Assembly (NCBI GenBank): GCA_016287755.1
Contig: JAEEWT010000001.1
Span: forward strand, 268,863-332,862
Reading direction: 5' to 3'
Length of the DNA stretch: 64,000 nucleotides
Source: Prevotella sp.
GTDB lineage: Bacteria > Bacteroidota > Bacteroidia > Bacteroidales > Bacteroidaceae
Made by a program: the position numbers and the translations under genes
Notes under the pieces: model-generated
Database searches by the model: none
What the model was told of the DNA's origin: nothing
What the model saw: only the letters and a program-made list of their open reading frames with translations
Shown here: one piece after another, positions 32,382 to 44,413 of the stretch
Layout of the letters: each line of letters starts with the position of its first letter
Position numbering within the stretch: the stretch's first letter is position 1

Positions 32382-34904
32382 CTATTTCTTTGTCTTCTGA
32401 CTCTCATCCATGAACAGGAAAGACGACTGATAGCCTCCGCAGTCGATGATGACTTTCTCGAAGACAATGGCCGGATCCTTGGGATGAATCGTTACAGTGT
32501 GCCAGCCGTCGCTGGGGTTACCCAACGGCAGTTGTACCGTATTGGATACTACACGGAGAGCAACGGTGGGGTAATAGACGCTGTAGATGTTCTCGGGCTT
32601 CTCGTTCAGCTTCTCGTTGAAATTGACTGTCTGAGCCGCTTGCCCGTCGATGGATACGGTATATTCCATTCCGCCCTTGTCCATATAGTCGAGGGTTGAC
32701 TTCACCACGACAATGACCTTCACTTCCTGCAGTTGTTTATTCGACTCGGATAAGGTGAAACGGTACGATAGAGAAGCATCGTCGGTACTTGCTGTATAAG
32801 GCATCAATGACAACCCGCTCAGCGTTCTGCCCATGAAAGGAATAACGGTCCACTGTGCCTGTTTCGCATCTTTCTTCTCCCAGAAATGCTCAGCTTCCAT
32901 GGCCACATAACCATTCTTCTCTGTGAAGCTGAAACCACCGGTTTCATCGGACTCCTTGAAACGGGAGATCCTTGGCAGACGGTCTTTGGGGAAGTTATCG
33001 TTCCAGCTCATGTAGCCAATGTGCTTCTGGGTCATCATACCATTCCATTTGCCGTTGGCAATCTCGTGGTTATACTGGGCACATAGCACTGAGTCACGAT
33101 GGAAAGCTGCTTCCACCTTGTCGGCCCACAGATTGGCATCAGGGTTACCCTCCTTATAAAGTTTCTGGTTCATGGCCTGGGCATAATACATCTGGTAGAT
33201 GTTACTCATGGCCTGCACGGGGAAGAGGATGATCTGACGATAGCTGTCACGCTGGTCTTCACGCAGTGCGAGGAACTGCTGCAGCGCAGCATTCTCCAAT
33301 TCCAGATATTCGTTCACTGCACGCTGCCAGTCGCCTGTCTCCACGTTATAGGTATTGGCAGTAAGCATTTCTGCCGTCACCCTACCGTTGTATTTACAGC
33401 AGAGGTTCAGGATACGGGCGGCCTCATCAGCCTGATCATCACCCCACAGCTGACGACAGAAATCGGTGGTATGACTGTCGGATACATTGACGCTGACGGC
33501 ATCAGGGTTCCACGCCATGTCCATGAACAAGGTGATGGGATATTCCATGGGCTTGATATCACCTACATTCAGTACCCACAAACGGTCGATACCATACTGA
33601 TAGGCCAGTTGCAGCTGCTCCCACATATTCTGCGAAGGAGTGACATTGAGCCATTTGGAGTTTCGGGGTGCTCCCACATAGTCCACATGGTAGTAAAGGC
33701 CCCAGCCGCCGGGATGATTGCGTTCCTGTGCCTTCGGTACGCGGCGCACATTGCCCCAGTTATCATCGCACAAAAGGATGAGCACATCATCAGGCACAGT
33801 CATTCCCTTGTCGTAATACTCCAGTACCTCCTTATACAAAGCCCATACCTGCGGTGTTTCCTTGGCCGGGCGCTTGGTCACTTCCTGGATGATGCGCCGT
33901 TGGTTCTTCACGATATCCTCCAAGAGCTTGGTGTCGGCCTCAGCACTCATCGCCTCGTCACCATCACCACGCATACCAATGGTAATCAGGTCTTCTGTTC
34001 CCTTTGCCCGCTCAATACCCTCACGGAAGAACTTATCGAGTGTCTCCTTGTTTTTCTGGTAATCCCACGCACCAAATTCCTCGCGGTGGCGCGCCCATTC
34101 CTGATGGTTTCGAGCCATGGGCTCATGGTGGGAGGTTCCAATAACAACGCCCATTTCATCGGCCAGTTTACCGTTCTGGGGGTCGTCAGCATAGAAAGCC
34201 CAGCCCCACATGGCCGGCCACAGGAAATTACCCTTCAGACGGAGAATCAGCTCAAACACTTTCTCGTAGAAATCATGACCACCGTAATCGGTGCCGAAGG
34301 TGTTCTTCACCCAAGACGTCAGACAAGGAGCCTCGTCGTTGATGAAGATTCCACGATATCTAACCACGGGCTCTCCATCGGTGAAAACGCCGTTTTTGAC
34401 AAAAATCTTATCATGATGAACAACGGGGACATCTGCCCAATAATACCAGGGAGACACACCCAGTTGCTGAGACAGTTCATAGATGCCGAAGATGGTGCCT
34501 CGGCGGTCGCTGCCTGCAATGACGAGTTGCTGACCGATGGTTGTGATGATGTATTTCTCGAGTTTACCCTTCAGCGCCTTTCCATCGATTTTCTTGGCTT
34601 TCACCAGCTGGTCGACAGCTGCCGAATGACCGATGGTTCCGACAATAATGTTAGCATCAGCAGCCGAAGAGAAGGTGATCTGTCCGCCGCACACCTTCTG
34701 CAAGTCGGTTTGCAGGTTCCGTGCAGCAATGCTCACGCCTTTCAAGTCGTTACTGTCATAATGGATTTTTACGGAATTGTTGTTATTCAGCTGGATATCA
34801 CCATTACTGAAACTCACAAATGGTTCTGCCGCCATGAGGTGGCTCGTTACAAACAATGCAACAACCAGGCAGAAGGTACGTAAGATTGGATAATAAGTTC
34901 TCAT
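32382..34904 (-). CDS. GH115 xylan alpha-1,2-glucuronidase
   Basis: An 840-residue exported enzyme (signal ending LMAA). The family removes (4-O-methyl-)glucuronic acid from internal or terminal xylose residues of glucuronoxylan. Recognisable blocks are YRGIFINDEAP, GNFLWPAMWGWAFY, GTSHHEPMAR, GMRGDGDEAM, LLCDDNWGNVRR and the C-terminal jelly-roll domain starting near GYVAMEAEHF. Length is normal. Together with the two esterases at 24.9-27.3 kb it suggests handling of decorated xylan. It is transcribed alone from its own promoter. Confidence 0.95.
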   Translation of the reverse strand: MRTYYPILRTFCLVVALFVTSHLMAAEPFVSFSNGDIQLNNNNSVKIHYDSNDLKGVSIAARNLQTDLQKVCGGQITFSSAADANIIVGTIGHSAAVDQLVKAKKIDGKALKGKLEKYIITTIGQQLVIAGSDRRGTIFGIYELSQQLGVSPWYYWADVPVVHHDKIFVKNGVFTDGEPVVRYRGIFINDEAPCLTSWVKNTFGTDYGGHDFYEKVFELILRLKGNFLWPAMWGWAFYADDPQNGKLADEMGVVIGTSHHEPMARNHQEWARHREEFGAWDYQKNKETLDKFFREGIERAKGTEDLITIGMRGDGDEAMSAEADTKLLEDIVKNQRRIIQEVTKRPAKETPQVWALYKEVLEYYDKGMTVPDDVLILLCDDNWGNVRRVPKAQERNHPGGWGLYYHVDYVGAPRNSKWLNVTPSQNMWEQLQLAYQYGIDRLWVLNVGDIKPMEYPITLFMDMAWNPDAVSVNVSDSHTTDFCRQLWGDDQADEAARILNLCCKYNGRVTAEMLTANTYNVETGDWQRAVNEYLELENAALQQFLALREDQRDSYRQIILFPVQAMSNIYQMYYAQAMNQKLYKEGNPDANLWADKVEAAFHRDSVLCAQYNHEIANGKWNGMMTQKHIGYMSWNDNFPKDRLPRISRFKESDETGGFSFTEKNGYVAMEAEHFWEKKDAKQAQWTVIPFMGRTLSGLSLMPYTASTDDASLSYRFTLSESNKQLQEVKVIVVVKSTLDYMDKGGMEYTVSIDGQAAQTVNFNEKLNEKPENIYSVYYPTVALRVVSNTVQLPLGNPSDGWHTVTIHPKDPAIVFEKVIIDCGGYQSSFLFMDESQKTKK

Positions 34905-34929
34905 ATTGTTTTATGGGTTTGTTTGGATG

Positions 34930-34937
34930 CAAAGATA
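34930..34937 (-). promoter_or_regulatory. -7 box TATCTTTG for the GH115 gene
   Basis: Exact consensus on the minus strand, about 25 bp before the start codon. Confidence 0.65.
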
Positions 34938-35115
34938 AGTTTTTTCTTCTTATTTGTCAAATCTCAACGAAAAGAAAGATGCTAATGATACATTTTCAAA
35001 AACATTTGCAACGGTTTCAACAGAATATTGTTCCTTTTCACCGATAAAAAAGGACTTCTATTTCGTCTCCGTACAATTTTTACCCATTTTTCTTTGTGGG
35101 CATCCAATATTTGTT

Positions 35116-35123
35116 TACCTTTG
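35116..35123 (+). promoter_or_regulatory. -7 box TACCTTTG for the secreted unknown gene
   Basis: Exact consensus with TTG at about 35094 as the -33 candidate; 59 bp before the start codon at 35183. Confidence 0.65.
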
Positions 35124-35182
35124 CCGACGTTTTCAGGAAGGGGTGAGAAACCCATTTTCAACAAATCAAAATTGACAAAACG

Positions 35183-36073
35183 ATGATGAAAAGAATTCTT
35201 TTAGGGGTTTCCCTATTGTTACTGACGTCAACTGTTCATGCACAAATCAATGTAGATGCTTCGGAATTGGATTCCCAGGTTCATGTTATTGGATGGTTCA
35301 GCAAGACTGATACCCTGGAGTACCGATTATCAGAAGTGGTTGGAGAAATAGTAAATGGAGACACTACCATCATAGATGGTTCGGGGGGTGATTTCCGCAT
35401 CTGCGTGACAGACTCGACGAAAAAGGGTTATAAGATGGAATTGGTTTTCACTGATGTGTGGAAACGCGATTCACTGTCCATTCAGGGTCAATTGCTCTTA
35501 ATGGCTTCGCGTATGGCATTGGGAAGTAAAGTGCTCTTTTCTACCGATGAATGGGGTTGTTTCCAAGGTGTAGATAACTGGAAAGAAAGATATAAGATGG
35601 GATTCGATATCATGAAGAAACTCATTGACTCGAGCTATTTCAATCATCCCGAACTCTATGCACGACAGCCTAAGGAAGAACTAATAAAAAAACTGAAAGA
35701 ACAATACAATGAATTAGTAGGCACTAAGGAAAAGATGACTGAATTGTTTGGACCGTTGAACTTACTATTCTCTTTCCACGGGCATGACTTTCCCATAGGT
35801 GAGTCCACTGTCGAAAAAGATGGGCGGTCATGTTATTACCAAGTTCACGCCGGTGCATTGGAGGATGATGAGGATTCCGATGAAGATGAGTATCAGATAT
35901 ACATCGAACTCGAAGATAAGAATGACGATGGAAGTCTGACAAGTTATCACTACGAATATGCCTATTTCGAAGACGGCTGGCCTCGCAGTGTATTGGCCAC
36001 TGTCGTGGAAGAACAGGCAGGAAAGAAGGTAATCACTCAGCAGCACATTGATTGGGTTACCAAGTCGTGGTAA
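35183..36073 (+). CDS. Secreted hypothetical protein
   Basis: A 296-residue exported protein (signal ending VHAQ). The central part is helical and rich in Lys/Glu; residues ~228-240 form an acidic run (EDDEDSDEDE). I recognise no domain. Flanked by the divergent GH115 gene and by pnp, with its own promoter, so it is likely a single-gene unit. Periplasmic or surface location is inferred from the signal peptide. Confidence 0.7.
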   Translation: MMKRILLGVSLLLLTSTVHAQINVDASELDSQVHVIGWFSKTDTLEYRLSEVVGEIVNGDTTIIDGSGGDFRICVTDSTKKGYKMELVFTDVWKRDSLSIQGQLLLMASRMALGSKVLFSTDEWGCFQGVDNWKERYKMGFDIMKKLIDSSYFNHPELYARQPKEELIKKLKEQYNELVGTKEKMTELFGPLNLLFSFHGHDFPIGESTVEKDGRSCYYQVHAGALEDDEDSDEDEYQIYIELEDKNDDGSLTSYHYEYAYFEDGWPRSVLATVVEEQAGKKVITQQHIDWVTKSW

Positions 36074-36159
36074 CCCCTTCTTTTCCCTTGCGTGTACCTT
36101 TTAAATGGTAAAAAAAGATAATATTCCCGCATTTATTCGTTTGTTCGCTTACTTTTCCT

Positions 36160-36167
36160 TATCTTTG
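36160..36167 (+). promoter_or_regulatory. -7 box TATCTTTG for pnp
   Basis: Exact consensus with TTCG/TTTG words about 20-25 bp upstream; the leader to ATG 36235 is about 60 nt. Confidence 0.65.
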
Positions 36168-36234
36168 CACGGATTTTTGCGCAACGAAGTGTCTTTGCGC
36201 ATTTGATGTAAGTTAAAACAATAAGTATTTTTAG

Positions 36235-38574
36235 ATGAACGTAATTACGAAAACCCTTCAATTGGCTGATGGAAGAACCATCACCATTGAAACCGGGAAA
36301 GTGGCAAAACAGACCGATGGAAGCGTTGTTCTGCGTATGAACAATACCGTTTTGCTCGCCACCGTCTGTGCAGCAAAGGATGCAGTTCCCGGAACAGATT
36401 TTATGCCTTTGCAGGTTGACTACAGAGAACAGTACTCCGCTGCCGGACGATTCCCCGGCGGATTCACGAAGCGCGAAGGCAAGGCCAGCGACAACGAGAT
36501 TCTTACCTCACGTCTGGTTGACCGTGTGCTTCGTCCCCTTTTCCCCTCAAACTATCACGCTGAGGTGTTTGTAAACGTTATGCTGCTCTCAGCCGACGGA
36601 GTAGATCAACCTGATGCTTTGGCCGGATTCGCTGCTTCAGCCGCTTTGGCTTGCTCAGATATTCCTTTCGAATGCCCCATTTCTGAGGTTCGCGTGGCTC
36701 GCATCAATGGCGAGTACGTCATCAACCCCACCTTCGAGCAGATGAAGGAAGCCGACATGGACATCATGGTTGGTGCTTCTGCCGAGAACATCATGATGGT
36801 GGAAGGTGAGATGAAAGAGGTGAGCGAGCAGGATATGATCGGTGCCCTGAAGGCTGCCATGGCTGCCATCAAGCCGATGTGCGAGCTGCAGACTGAACTG
36901 AGCAAGGAGCTCGGCAAGGATGTGAAGCGTGAGTATGACCATGAGATCAACGACGAGGCACTGCGTGAGCGAATGAACAAGGAACTCTACCAGTCGGCCT
37001 ACGATATCACCAAGCAGGCTTTGGAGAAGCAGGCTCGTGCCGAGGCCTTCGAGAAGCTGCTGGCCGACTTCAAGGAGAAGTTCCTGGAAGAGCTTCCTGA
37101 GGATTCAGAGATCTCGAAGGAAGACTACGAGGCTATGATGGAGCGTTACTACCACGATGTGGAGCGCGATGCTATGCGCCGTTGCATCCTTGACGAGGGT
37201 ATCCGCCTTGACGGTCGTAAGTGCGATGAGATCCGTCCTATCTGGTGTGAGGTTTCTCCACTGCCCATGCCTCACGGAAGTGCTATCTTCACCCGTGGTG
37301 AGACACAGAGTCTTTCTACCTGTACACTGGGTACAAAGCTCGATGAGAAGCTGGTTGACGATGTGCTGGAGCGCGGTTACATGCGTTTCCTGCTTCATTA
37401 TAACTTCCCCCCGTTCTGTACTGGTGAGGCCAAGGCACAGCGCGGCGTAGGTCGCCGTGAGATTGGTCATGGTCATCTGGCATGGCGCGGTCTGAAGGGT
37501 CAGATTCCTGAGGAGTTCCCCTACACCGTACGTCTGGTGTCTCAGATCCTGGAGTCTAACGGTTCTTCTTCCATGGCTACTGTATGTGCTGGTACACTGG
37601 CATTGATGGATGCAGGTGTTCCCATGAAGAAGCCCGTCAGCGGTATTGCCATGGGTCTGATCAAGAATCCTGGAGAAGATAAGTATGCCGTGCTGAGCGA
37701 TATTCTGGGTGATGAGGACCACCTGGGTGATATGGACTTCAAGACCACCGGTACGAAGGACGGTCTGACCGCTACTCAGATGGATATCAAGTGCGACGGT
37801 CTGTCGTTTGACATTCTGGAGAAGGCCCTCATGCAGGCTAAGGCCGGTCGTGAGTATATCCTCGGTAAGATTACTGAGACCATCGCTGAGCCGCGTGCTG
37901 AGCTGAAGCCGCATGTACCTCGTATCGAGGCCTTCGAGATTCCGAAGGAGTTCATCGGTGCTGTGATTGGTCCTGGCGGAAAGATTATCCAGCAGATGCA
38001 GGAAGAGACAGGTGCTACCATCGTTATCGATGAGGCAGACGGTGTTGGTAAGGTACAGGTAAGTGCCCCGAACAAGGATGCTATTGATGCTGCCATCCGT
38101 AAGATCCGTGCCATCGTGGCTGTTCCTGAGGTGGGTGAGATCTATGAGGGAACGGTTCGTTCCATCATGCCTTATGGCTGCTTCGTAGAGATTCTGCCCG
38201 GTAAGGACGGTCTGCTGCACATCAGCGAGATCGACTGGAAGCGTCTGGAGACTGTTGAGGAGGCTGGTCTGAAGGAAGGTGACAAGATCACCGTGAAACT
38301 CCTTGAGATTGATCCGAAGACCGGTAAGTACAAGCTCAGTCACCGCGTGCTGATCCCGAAACCAGAGGGATATGTAGAGCGTGAGCGCCGTCCTCGTCCT
38401 GAGCGCCCTGACCGTCGTGGTGGTCGCAACAGAGATGAGCGCCGCGGTGGTGGCCGTCACGAGAAAGGTGAGCGCAGCCACGAGCCGAAGCAGGAGTCTT
38501 TCAATGAGTATCATGATCCCGCTGATCATGAGCCGAAGGATTTCAACGACTCTCTTGACCACATGGATTTCTAA
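36235..38574 (+). CDS. pnp: Polynucleotide phosphorylase
   Basis: A 779-residue 3'-5' phosphorolytic exoribonuclease of the RNA decay machinery. Two RNase PH domains (the second around residues 325-550, with FTRGETQSL and [16 protein letters not shown]), a helical linker, a KH domain ([21 protein letters not shown]) and an S1 domain ([29 protein letters not shown]) are all present. The C-terminal tail is Arg/Gly-rich ([18 protein letters not shown]), which may bind RNA. Followed by a strong terminator. Confidence 0.98.
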   Translation: MNVITKTLQLADGRTITIETGKVAKQTDGSVVLRMNNTVLLATVCAAKDAVPGTDFMPLQVDYREQYSAAGRFPGGFTKREGKASDNEILTSRLVDRVLRPLFPSNYHAEVFVNVMLLSADGVDQPDALAGFAASAALACSDIPFECPISEVRVARINGEYVINPTFEQMKEADMDIMVGASAENIMMVEGEMKEVSEQDMIGALKAAMAAIKPMCELQTELSKELGKDVKREYDHEINDEALRERMNKELYQSAYDITKQALEKQARAEAFEKLLADFKEKFLEELPEDSEISKEDYEAMMERYYHDVERDAMRRCILDEGIRLDGRKCDEIRPIWCEVSPLPMPHGSAIFTRGETQSLSTCTLGTKLDEKLVDDVLERGYMRFLLHYNFPPFCTGEAKAQRGVGRREIGHGHLAWRGLKGQIPEEFPYTVRLVSQILESNGSSSMATVCAGTLALMDAGVPMKKPVSGIAMGLIKNPGEDKYAVLSDILGDEDHLGDMDFKTTGTKDGLTATQMDIKCDGLSFDILEKALMQAKAGREYILGKITETIAEPRAELKPHVPRIEAFEIPKEFIGAVIGPGGKIIQQMQEETGATIVIDEADGVGKVQVSAPNKDAIDAAIRKIRAIVAVPEVGEIYEGTVRSIMPYGCFVEILPGKDGLLHISEIDWKRLETVEEAGLKEGDKITVKLLEIDPKTGKYKLSHRVLIPKPEGYVERERRPRPERPDRRGGRNRDERRGGGRHEKGERSHEPKQESFNEYHDPADHEPKDFNDSLDHMDF

Positions 38575-38599
38575 TTCTTTGTGGGAAGAAATAACAGAA

Positions 38600-38627
38600 A
38601 GGTGTGTCAATCGACACACCTTTTTTT
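38600..38627 (+). terminator. Rho-independent terminator of pnp
   Basis: Perfect stem GGTGTGTC / GACACACC with loop AATC, followed by seven T residues. Confidence 0.92.
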
Positions 38628-38713
38628 GTATCTCACAACAAGTCAATGACTGCCAAAGTATTAAAATAACTAAAAAATCATATATATAATAAGGTATATG
38701 CAAAGTTTTTATC

Positions 38714-38721
38714 TACTTTTG
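38714..38721 (+). promoter_or_regulatory. -7 box TACTTTTG for the topA operon
   Basis: Matches TAnnTTTG in the context TTTTGCATCCC, 26 bp before ATG 38748. Probably drives topA-aroK-speA-argB. Confidence 0.6.
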
Positions 38722-38747
38722 CATCCCAAAATCAAATTAATATCATT

Positions 38748-41072
38748 ATGCAGAAGAATCTGGTCATTGTAGAGAGCCCGGCAAAGGCTAAGACAATTGA
38801 GAAATTCTTAGGAGAGGATTTCAAGGTGATGTCGAGCTATGGGCATATCCGCGACTTGAAGAAAAAAGAAATCAGTATAGAGATGGAATCTCTGGAACCT
38901 GACTACGAGATTCCTGATGAAAAGAAGAAACTGGTCAGCGAACTGAAGTCGAACGCGAAGAAGGCAGAGAACATCTGGCTGGCTTCCGATGAAGACCGCG
39001 AAGGAGAAGCCATCTCATGGCACCTTTGCGAAGTGCTCGGACTGGATGAAGAGAAAACCAACCGTATCGTTTTCCACGAGATTACCAAGCCTGCCATTCT
39101 GGCTGCTATCGAGAACCCTCGTCATCTGAACATGAACCTGGTGAACGCCCAGCAGGCCCGTCGTGTACTCGACCGCCTTGTCGGCTTCAAGCTCTCTCCC
39201 GTGCTTTGGCGAAAGGTGAAGCCCGCCTTGTCGGCTGGTCGTGTACAGAGTGTTGCCGTTCGACTGATCGTTGAGCGTGAACGCGAGATCCAGAATTTCA
39301 AGAGTGAGCCCTACTACCGTGTCAGCGCCATCTTCGGATTGACGAATGCCGATGGTTCGCAGAGTGAGGTGAAGGCTGAGCTCGACACCCGCTTCAAGAC
39401 ACACGACGAAGTGCTGGCTTTCCTGGAGATCTGCAAGGAGAGCGAGTTTGTGGTAAAGGATATTCAGAAGAAACCTCAAAAGCGCAATCCCGCACCTCCC
39501 TTCACCACCAGTACCCTTCAGCAGGAAGCTGCCCGCAAACTGGGCTTCACGGTAAGTCAGACCATGATGGTGGCTCAGCATCTCTACGAGAACGGACATA
39601 TCACCTACATGCGTACCGACTCAGTGAACCTTTCTTCTCTCTGTCTGGGTACAAGCAAGGAAGAGATCACGAACCTGTGGGGTAAGGAATACAGTCATAC
39701 CCGACAGTTCCATACGCACTCGAAAGGTGCTCAGGAGGCACATGAGGCCATTCGTCCTACTTATATGAACAAGTCGTCTATTGAAGGTACTGCTCAGGAA
39801 CGTCGCCTGTATGACCTGATCTGGAAGCGCACCATTGCCTCACAGATGGCAGATGCACAGATAGAGAAGACCACTGCTGAGATCAGCATCAACAACGGCA
39901 ACAATACGCAACCGTATGCCTTCATCGCACAGGGTGAAGTGGTGAAATTCGACGGTTTCCTGAAGGTTTACCGTGAATCCAACGACGAGGATGAGAACCA
40001 GGATGATTTCTCACATGTGCTGCCTCCGATGAAGACCGGTAATGTTCTTCAGCGCAGGGAGATCAGTGCTACGGAACGTTTCACCCAAGGTCCGCTCAGA
40101 TATACGGAAGCCTCTCTTGTGCATAAGCTGGAGGAACTGGGCATTGGCCGTCCTTCCACTTACGCCCCCACCATCTCTACCATTCAGCAGCGTGAGTACG
40201 TGCAGAAAGGTGACAAGAAAGGTGAGGAGCGCAAGTACACCATTGATATCCTTCAGGGCATCAAGGTTACGACCAAGAGTCGTAAGGAAATGGCCGGTAG
40301 TGACAAGGGAAAACTGCTCCCCACAGATATCGGTATGGTGGTGAACGATTTCCTGATGAAATATTTCCCGCAGATTCTGGACTACAATTTCACTGCCAAG
40401 GTGGAGAAGGAGTTCGATGATATTGCCGAGGGCAGGAAGCAGTGGACCAATATGATCAAAAAGTTCTACAAGGACTTTGAGCCCACTGTTGAGAAGACCA
40501 TGAATGCCCGCGAGGAGCATAAGGCTGGTGAACGCGAACTGGGCACAGATCCCAATACCGGCAAGCCTGTGTTTGTCAAGATAGGTCGCTTCGGACCGGT
40601 CATCCAGATTGGTACTGCTGAAGATAAGGAGAAGCCACGCTTCGCCCAGCTGCCTGCCGGGAAGAGTATGGAAACCATTACGCTCGACGAGGCGCTGGAT
40701 CTGTTCAGTCTTCCCCGTACAGTAGGTTCCTACGAGAACAGTGATGTGGTAATCGGTACCGGTCGTTTCGGTCCTTATGTGCTGCACGACAAGAAGTATG
40801 TTTCTCTTCCGAAGGAAGCCGACCCCATGACCATCAGCATTGAAGAGTGTATCCAGCTGATTGAAGATAAGCGCAAGCAGGAGACACAGCGCCACCTGAA
40901 GTCCTTCGAAGAGGATCCTAAGCTGGAGGTGCTCAACGGAAGATATGGTCCTTATCTTGCTTACGACGGTAAGAACTACCGTCTGCCGAAGGCCATGCAT
41001 GCCAAAGCTGCGGAACTGACTCTCGAAGAGTGCATGCACGTGATTGAGGCGCAGAACGCGAAAAAGAAATGA
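38748..41072 (+). CDS. topA: DNA topoisomerase I
   Basis: A 774-residue type IA topoisomerase that relaxes negative supercoils. The TOPRIM domain at the start has VIVESPAKAKTIEKFLG and DEDREGE; the active-site Tyr287 is in TYMRTDS. C-terminal repeats of the topo_C type (KIGRFGPVIQIG, GTGRFGPYVLHD, NGRYGPYLAYDG) replace the zinc fingers found in Escherichia coli, as is usual in Bacteroidota. The last 4 bp overlap the aroK start, indicating coupled translation. Confidence 0.98.
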   Translation: MQKNLVIVESPAKAKTIEKFLGEDFKVMSSYGHIRDLKKKEISIEMESLEPDYEIPDEKKKLVSELKSNAKKAENIWLASDEDREGEAISWHLCEVLGLDEEKTNRIVFHEITKPAILAAIENPRHLNMNLVNAQQARRVLDRLVGFKLSPVLWRKVKPALSAGRVQSVAVRLIVEREREIQNFKSEPYYRVSAIFGLTNADGSQSEVKAELDTRFKTHDEVLAFLEICKESEFVVKDIQKKPQKRNPAPPFTTSTLQQEAARKLGFTVSQTMMVAQHLYENGHITYMRTDSVNLSSLCLGTSKEEITNLWGKEYSHTRQFHTHSKGAQEAHEAIRPTYMNKSSIEGTAQERRLYDLIWKRTIASQMADAQIEKTTAEISINNGNNTQPYAFIAQGEVVKFDGFLKVYRESNDEDENQDDFSHVLPPMKTGNVLQRREISATERFTQGPLRYTEASLVHKLEELGIGRPSTYAPTISTIQQREYVQKGDKKGEERKYTIDILQGIKVTTKSRKEMAGSDKGKLLPTDIGMVVNDFLMKYFPQILDYNFTAKVEKEFDDIAEGRKQWTNMIKKFYKDFEPTVEKTMNAREEHKAGERELGTDPNTGKPVFVKIGRFGPVIQIGTAEDKEKPRFAQLPAGKSMETITLDEALDLFSLPRTVGSYENSDVVIGTGRFGPYVLHDKKYVSLPKEADPMTISIEECIQLIEDKRKQETQRHLKSFEEDPKLEVLNGRYGPYLAYDGKNYRLPKAMHAKAAELTLEECMHVIEAQNAKKK

Positions 41073-41596
41073 GGCGGATCATTATCATAGGCTACATGGG
41101 TGCCGGCAAGACGACAGTCGGCAAGGCCCTTTCAAAGGAGCTGAACATCCCTTTCTACGACCTTGACTGGTATATCGAGAGTCGGATGCGGAAAACCGTT
41201 CCGCAGATCTTTGCCGAACGCGGCGAAGAAGGGTTCCGCAAGATCGAGCACAACTTGCTCCATGAAGTGGCGGAGTTCGAAAATGTCATCATCAGCTGCG
41301 GCGGCGGCACCCCTTGTTTCTATGATAACATGGACTACTTGAACGCTCAGGGCGATACCGTTTACCTGAAGGCCTCACCTGAGGTTCTGTACGGTCATCT
41401 TAAAATCGGCAAGACCGAACGACCGCTGCTGAAGAACAAAACGCCCGAAGAGATGCAGGAGTATATCCGTGAGCAGCTCGACAAGCGTGAACAGTATTAC
41501 CTGCAGGCCAAGCATGTGCTTGATGTGAACCTGATGGACAACTACGAGAAGATCAAAATCAGCGTAGCCAAGCTGCGCGAACTATTAAACCTATAA
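41069..41596 (+). CDS. aroK: Shikimate kinase
   Basis: A 175-residue P-loop kinase that phosphorylates shikimate in aromatic amino-acid synthesis. Walker A GYMGAGKTT, shikimate-binding DLDWYIE and GFRKIE, and SCGGGTPC are all present. The ATG overlaps the topA stop (ATGA). The following speA gene starts 13 bp after the stop. Confidence 0.96.
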   Translation: MRRIIIIGYMGAGKTTVGKALSKELNIPFYDLDWYIESRMRKTVPQIFAERGEEGFRKIEHNLLHEVAEFENVIISCGGGTPCFYDNMDYLNAQGDTVYLKASPEVLYGHLKIGKTERPLLKNKTPEEMQEYIREQLDKREQYYLQAKHVLDVNLMDNYEKIKISVAKLRELLNL

Positions 41597-41609
41597 ATGA
41601 AAGCCTGAT

Positions 41610-43502
<1,893 letters not shown>

Positions 43503-43505
43503 TAT

Positions 43506-44312
43506 ATGAAAGAGAAACTAACCATCGTAAAAGTAGGCGGAGCAGTCGTGGAAGACAAGGCTCAGCTGAACCAGTTGCTGAAAGACTTCTCTGCCATCCC
43601 CGGTAAGAAAGTACTGGTACATGGCGGTGGCCGCCGTGCCACGCAAGTAGCCTCCCAGCTCGGCTTGGAGAACCAGATGGTTAACGGTCGTCGTATCACT
43701 GATAAGAATATGCTGCAGGTGGTGACGATGGTGTATGGCGGTCTGGTGAACAAGAACCTTGTTGCCCGTCTGCAGGCTCATGGCGTGAACGCCTTGGGCT
43801 TAACAGGTGCTGACATGAATGTGATTCGTTCCCACAAGCGTCCGCCCGTAAGCATCAAGAAAGAGGGAACAAACGAACCGTGCATGGTTGATTTCGGCTT
43901 TGTGGGCGATGTTGACAGTGCCGACGGTAAGATGCTGTCCACCCTCATTGATGAAGGTATCACACCCGTTATGGCTCCCCTTACCCACGATGGTCAGGGA
44001 CATATTCTCAACACCAATGCCGACACCATTGCCGGCGAGGTTGCCAAAGCCCTGTCGTCTTACTATGAGGTAACCCTCATCTTCTCCTTCGAGAAGAAAG
44101 GGGTACTGAGTAATCCGGATGATGACAATAGCGTGATTCCTGTCATTACCAGGAACGATTTCAAGAACTATGTGGAAAAGGGTGTCATCTCCGGTGGAAT
44201 GATTCCCAAACTCGACAATGCCTTCAATGCCATCGACGGAGGCGTTGAAAAAGTGATTATCACCCTGGCCACCGCCATTGACGGTCAGCAGGGCACGGTA
44301 ATCATGGCCTGA
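43506..44312 (+). CDS. argB: Acetylglutamate (or succinylglutamate) kinase
   Basis: A 268-residue amino-acid kinase of arginine synthesis. The N-terminal Lys (VKVGGAVV), the glycine loop VHGGGRRA, the acceptor-binding NGRRITD, GLTGADMN and NTNADTIAGEVA, and the C-terminal SGGMIPKL are present. Some Bacteroides use N-succinylated rather than N-acetylated intermediates, and the enzymes look alike, so the acyl group is not certain here. A hairpin follows the gene. Confidence 0.93.
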   Translation: MKEKLTIVKVGGAVVEDKAQLNQLLKDFSAIPGKKVLVHGGGRRATQVASQLGLENQMVNGRRITDKNMLQVVTMVYGGLVNKNLVARLQAHGVNALGLTGADMNVIRSHKRPPVSIKKEGTNEPCMVDFGFVGDVDSADGKMLSTLIDEGITPVMAPLTHDGQGHILNTNADTIAGEVAKALSSYYEVTLIFSFEKKGVLSNPDDDNSVIPVITRNDFKNYVEKGVISGGMIPKLDNAFNAIDGGVEKVIITLATAIDGQQGTVIMA

Positions 44313-44315
44313 CAG

Positions 44316-44344
44316 AAGGAAGCGTTTCCTTTCTTCGCTTCCTT
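44316..44344 (+). terminator. Hairpin after argB, possible terminator
   Basis: Perfect 9-bp stem AAGGAAGCG / CGCTTCCTT with an 11-nt loop immediately after the stop codon, but followed by AAACAACG rather than a T run. Confidence 0.5.
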
Positions 44345-44370
44345 AAACAACGTTAAAACAAGGAAAAGGT

Positions 44371-44396
44371 TGTAACTTCCAGCGGTCACAATCGTC
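44371..44396 (+). promoter_or_regulatory. Candidate ECF-type promoter (TGTAAC-N16-CGTC)
   Basis: TGTAACTT at 44371-44378 and CGTC at 44393-44396 are separated by exactly 16 nt after AAC, the classic layout of promoters read by ECF sigma factors. The predicted start of transcription is about 10 bp before ATG 44414. Suggests self-regulation. Confidence 0.5.
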
Positions 44397-44413
44397 ATTT
44401 AAGTATAGAATAG

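Noticed and set aside
33099..34883. Long plus-strand reading frame opposite the GH115 gene (594 codons)
   Set aside because: The minus strand encodes an intact GH115 enzyme with its own promoter; the opposite frame has no recognisable domain.
37105..38703. Long minus-strand reading frame opposite pnp (532 codons)
   Set aside because: It mirrors the strong codon bias of pnp, runs through the pnp terminator and resembles no protein family.
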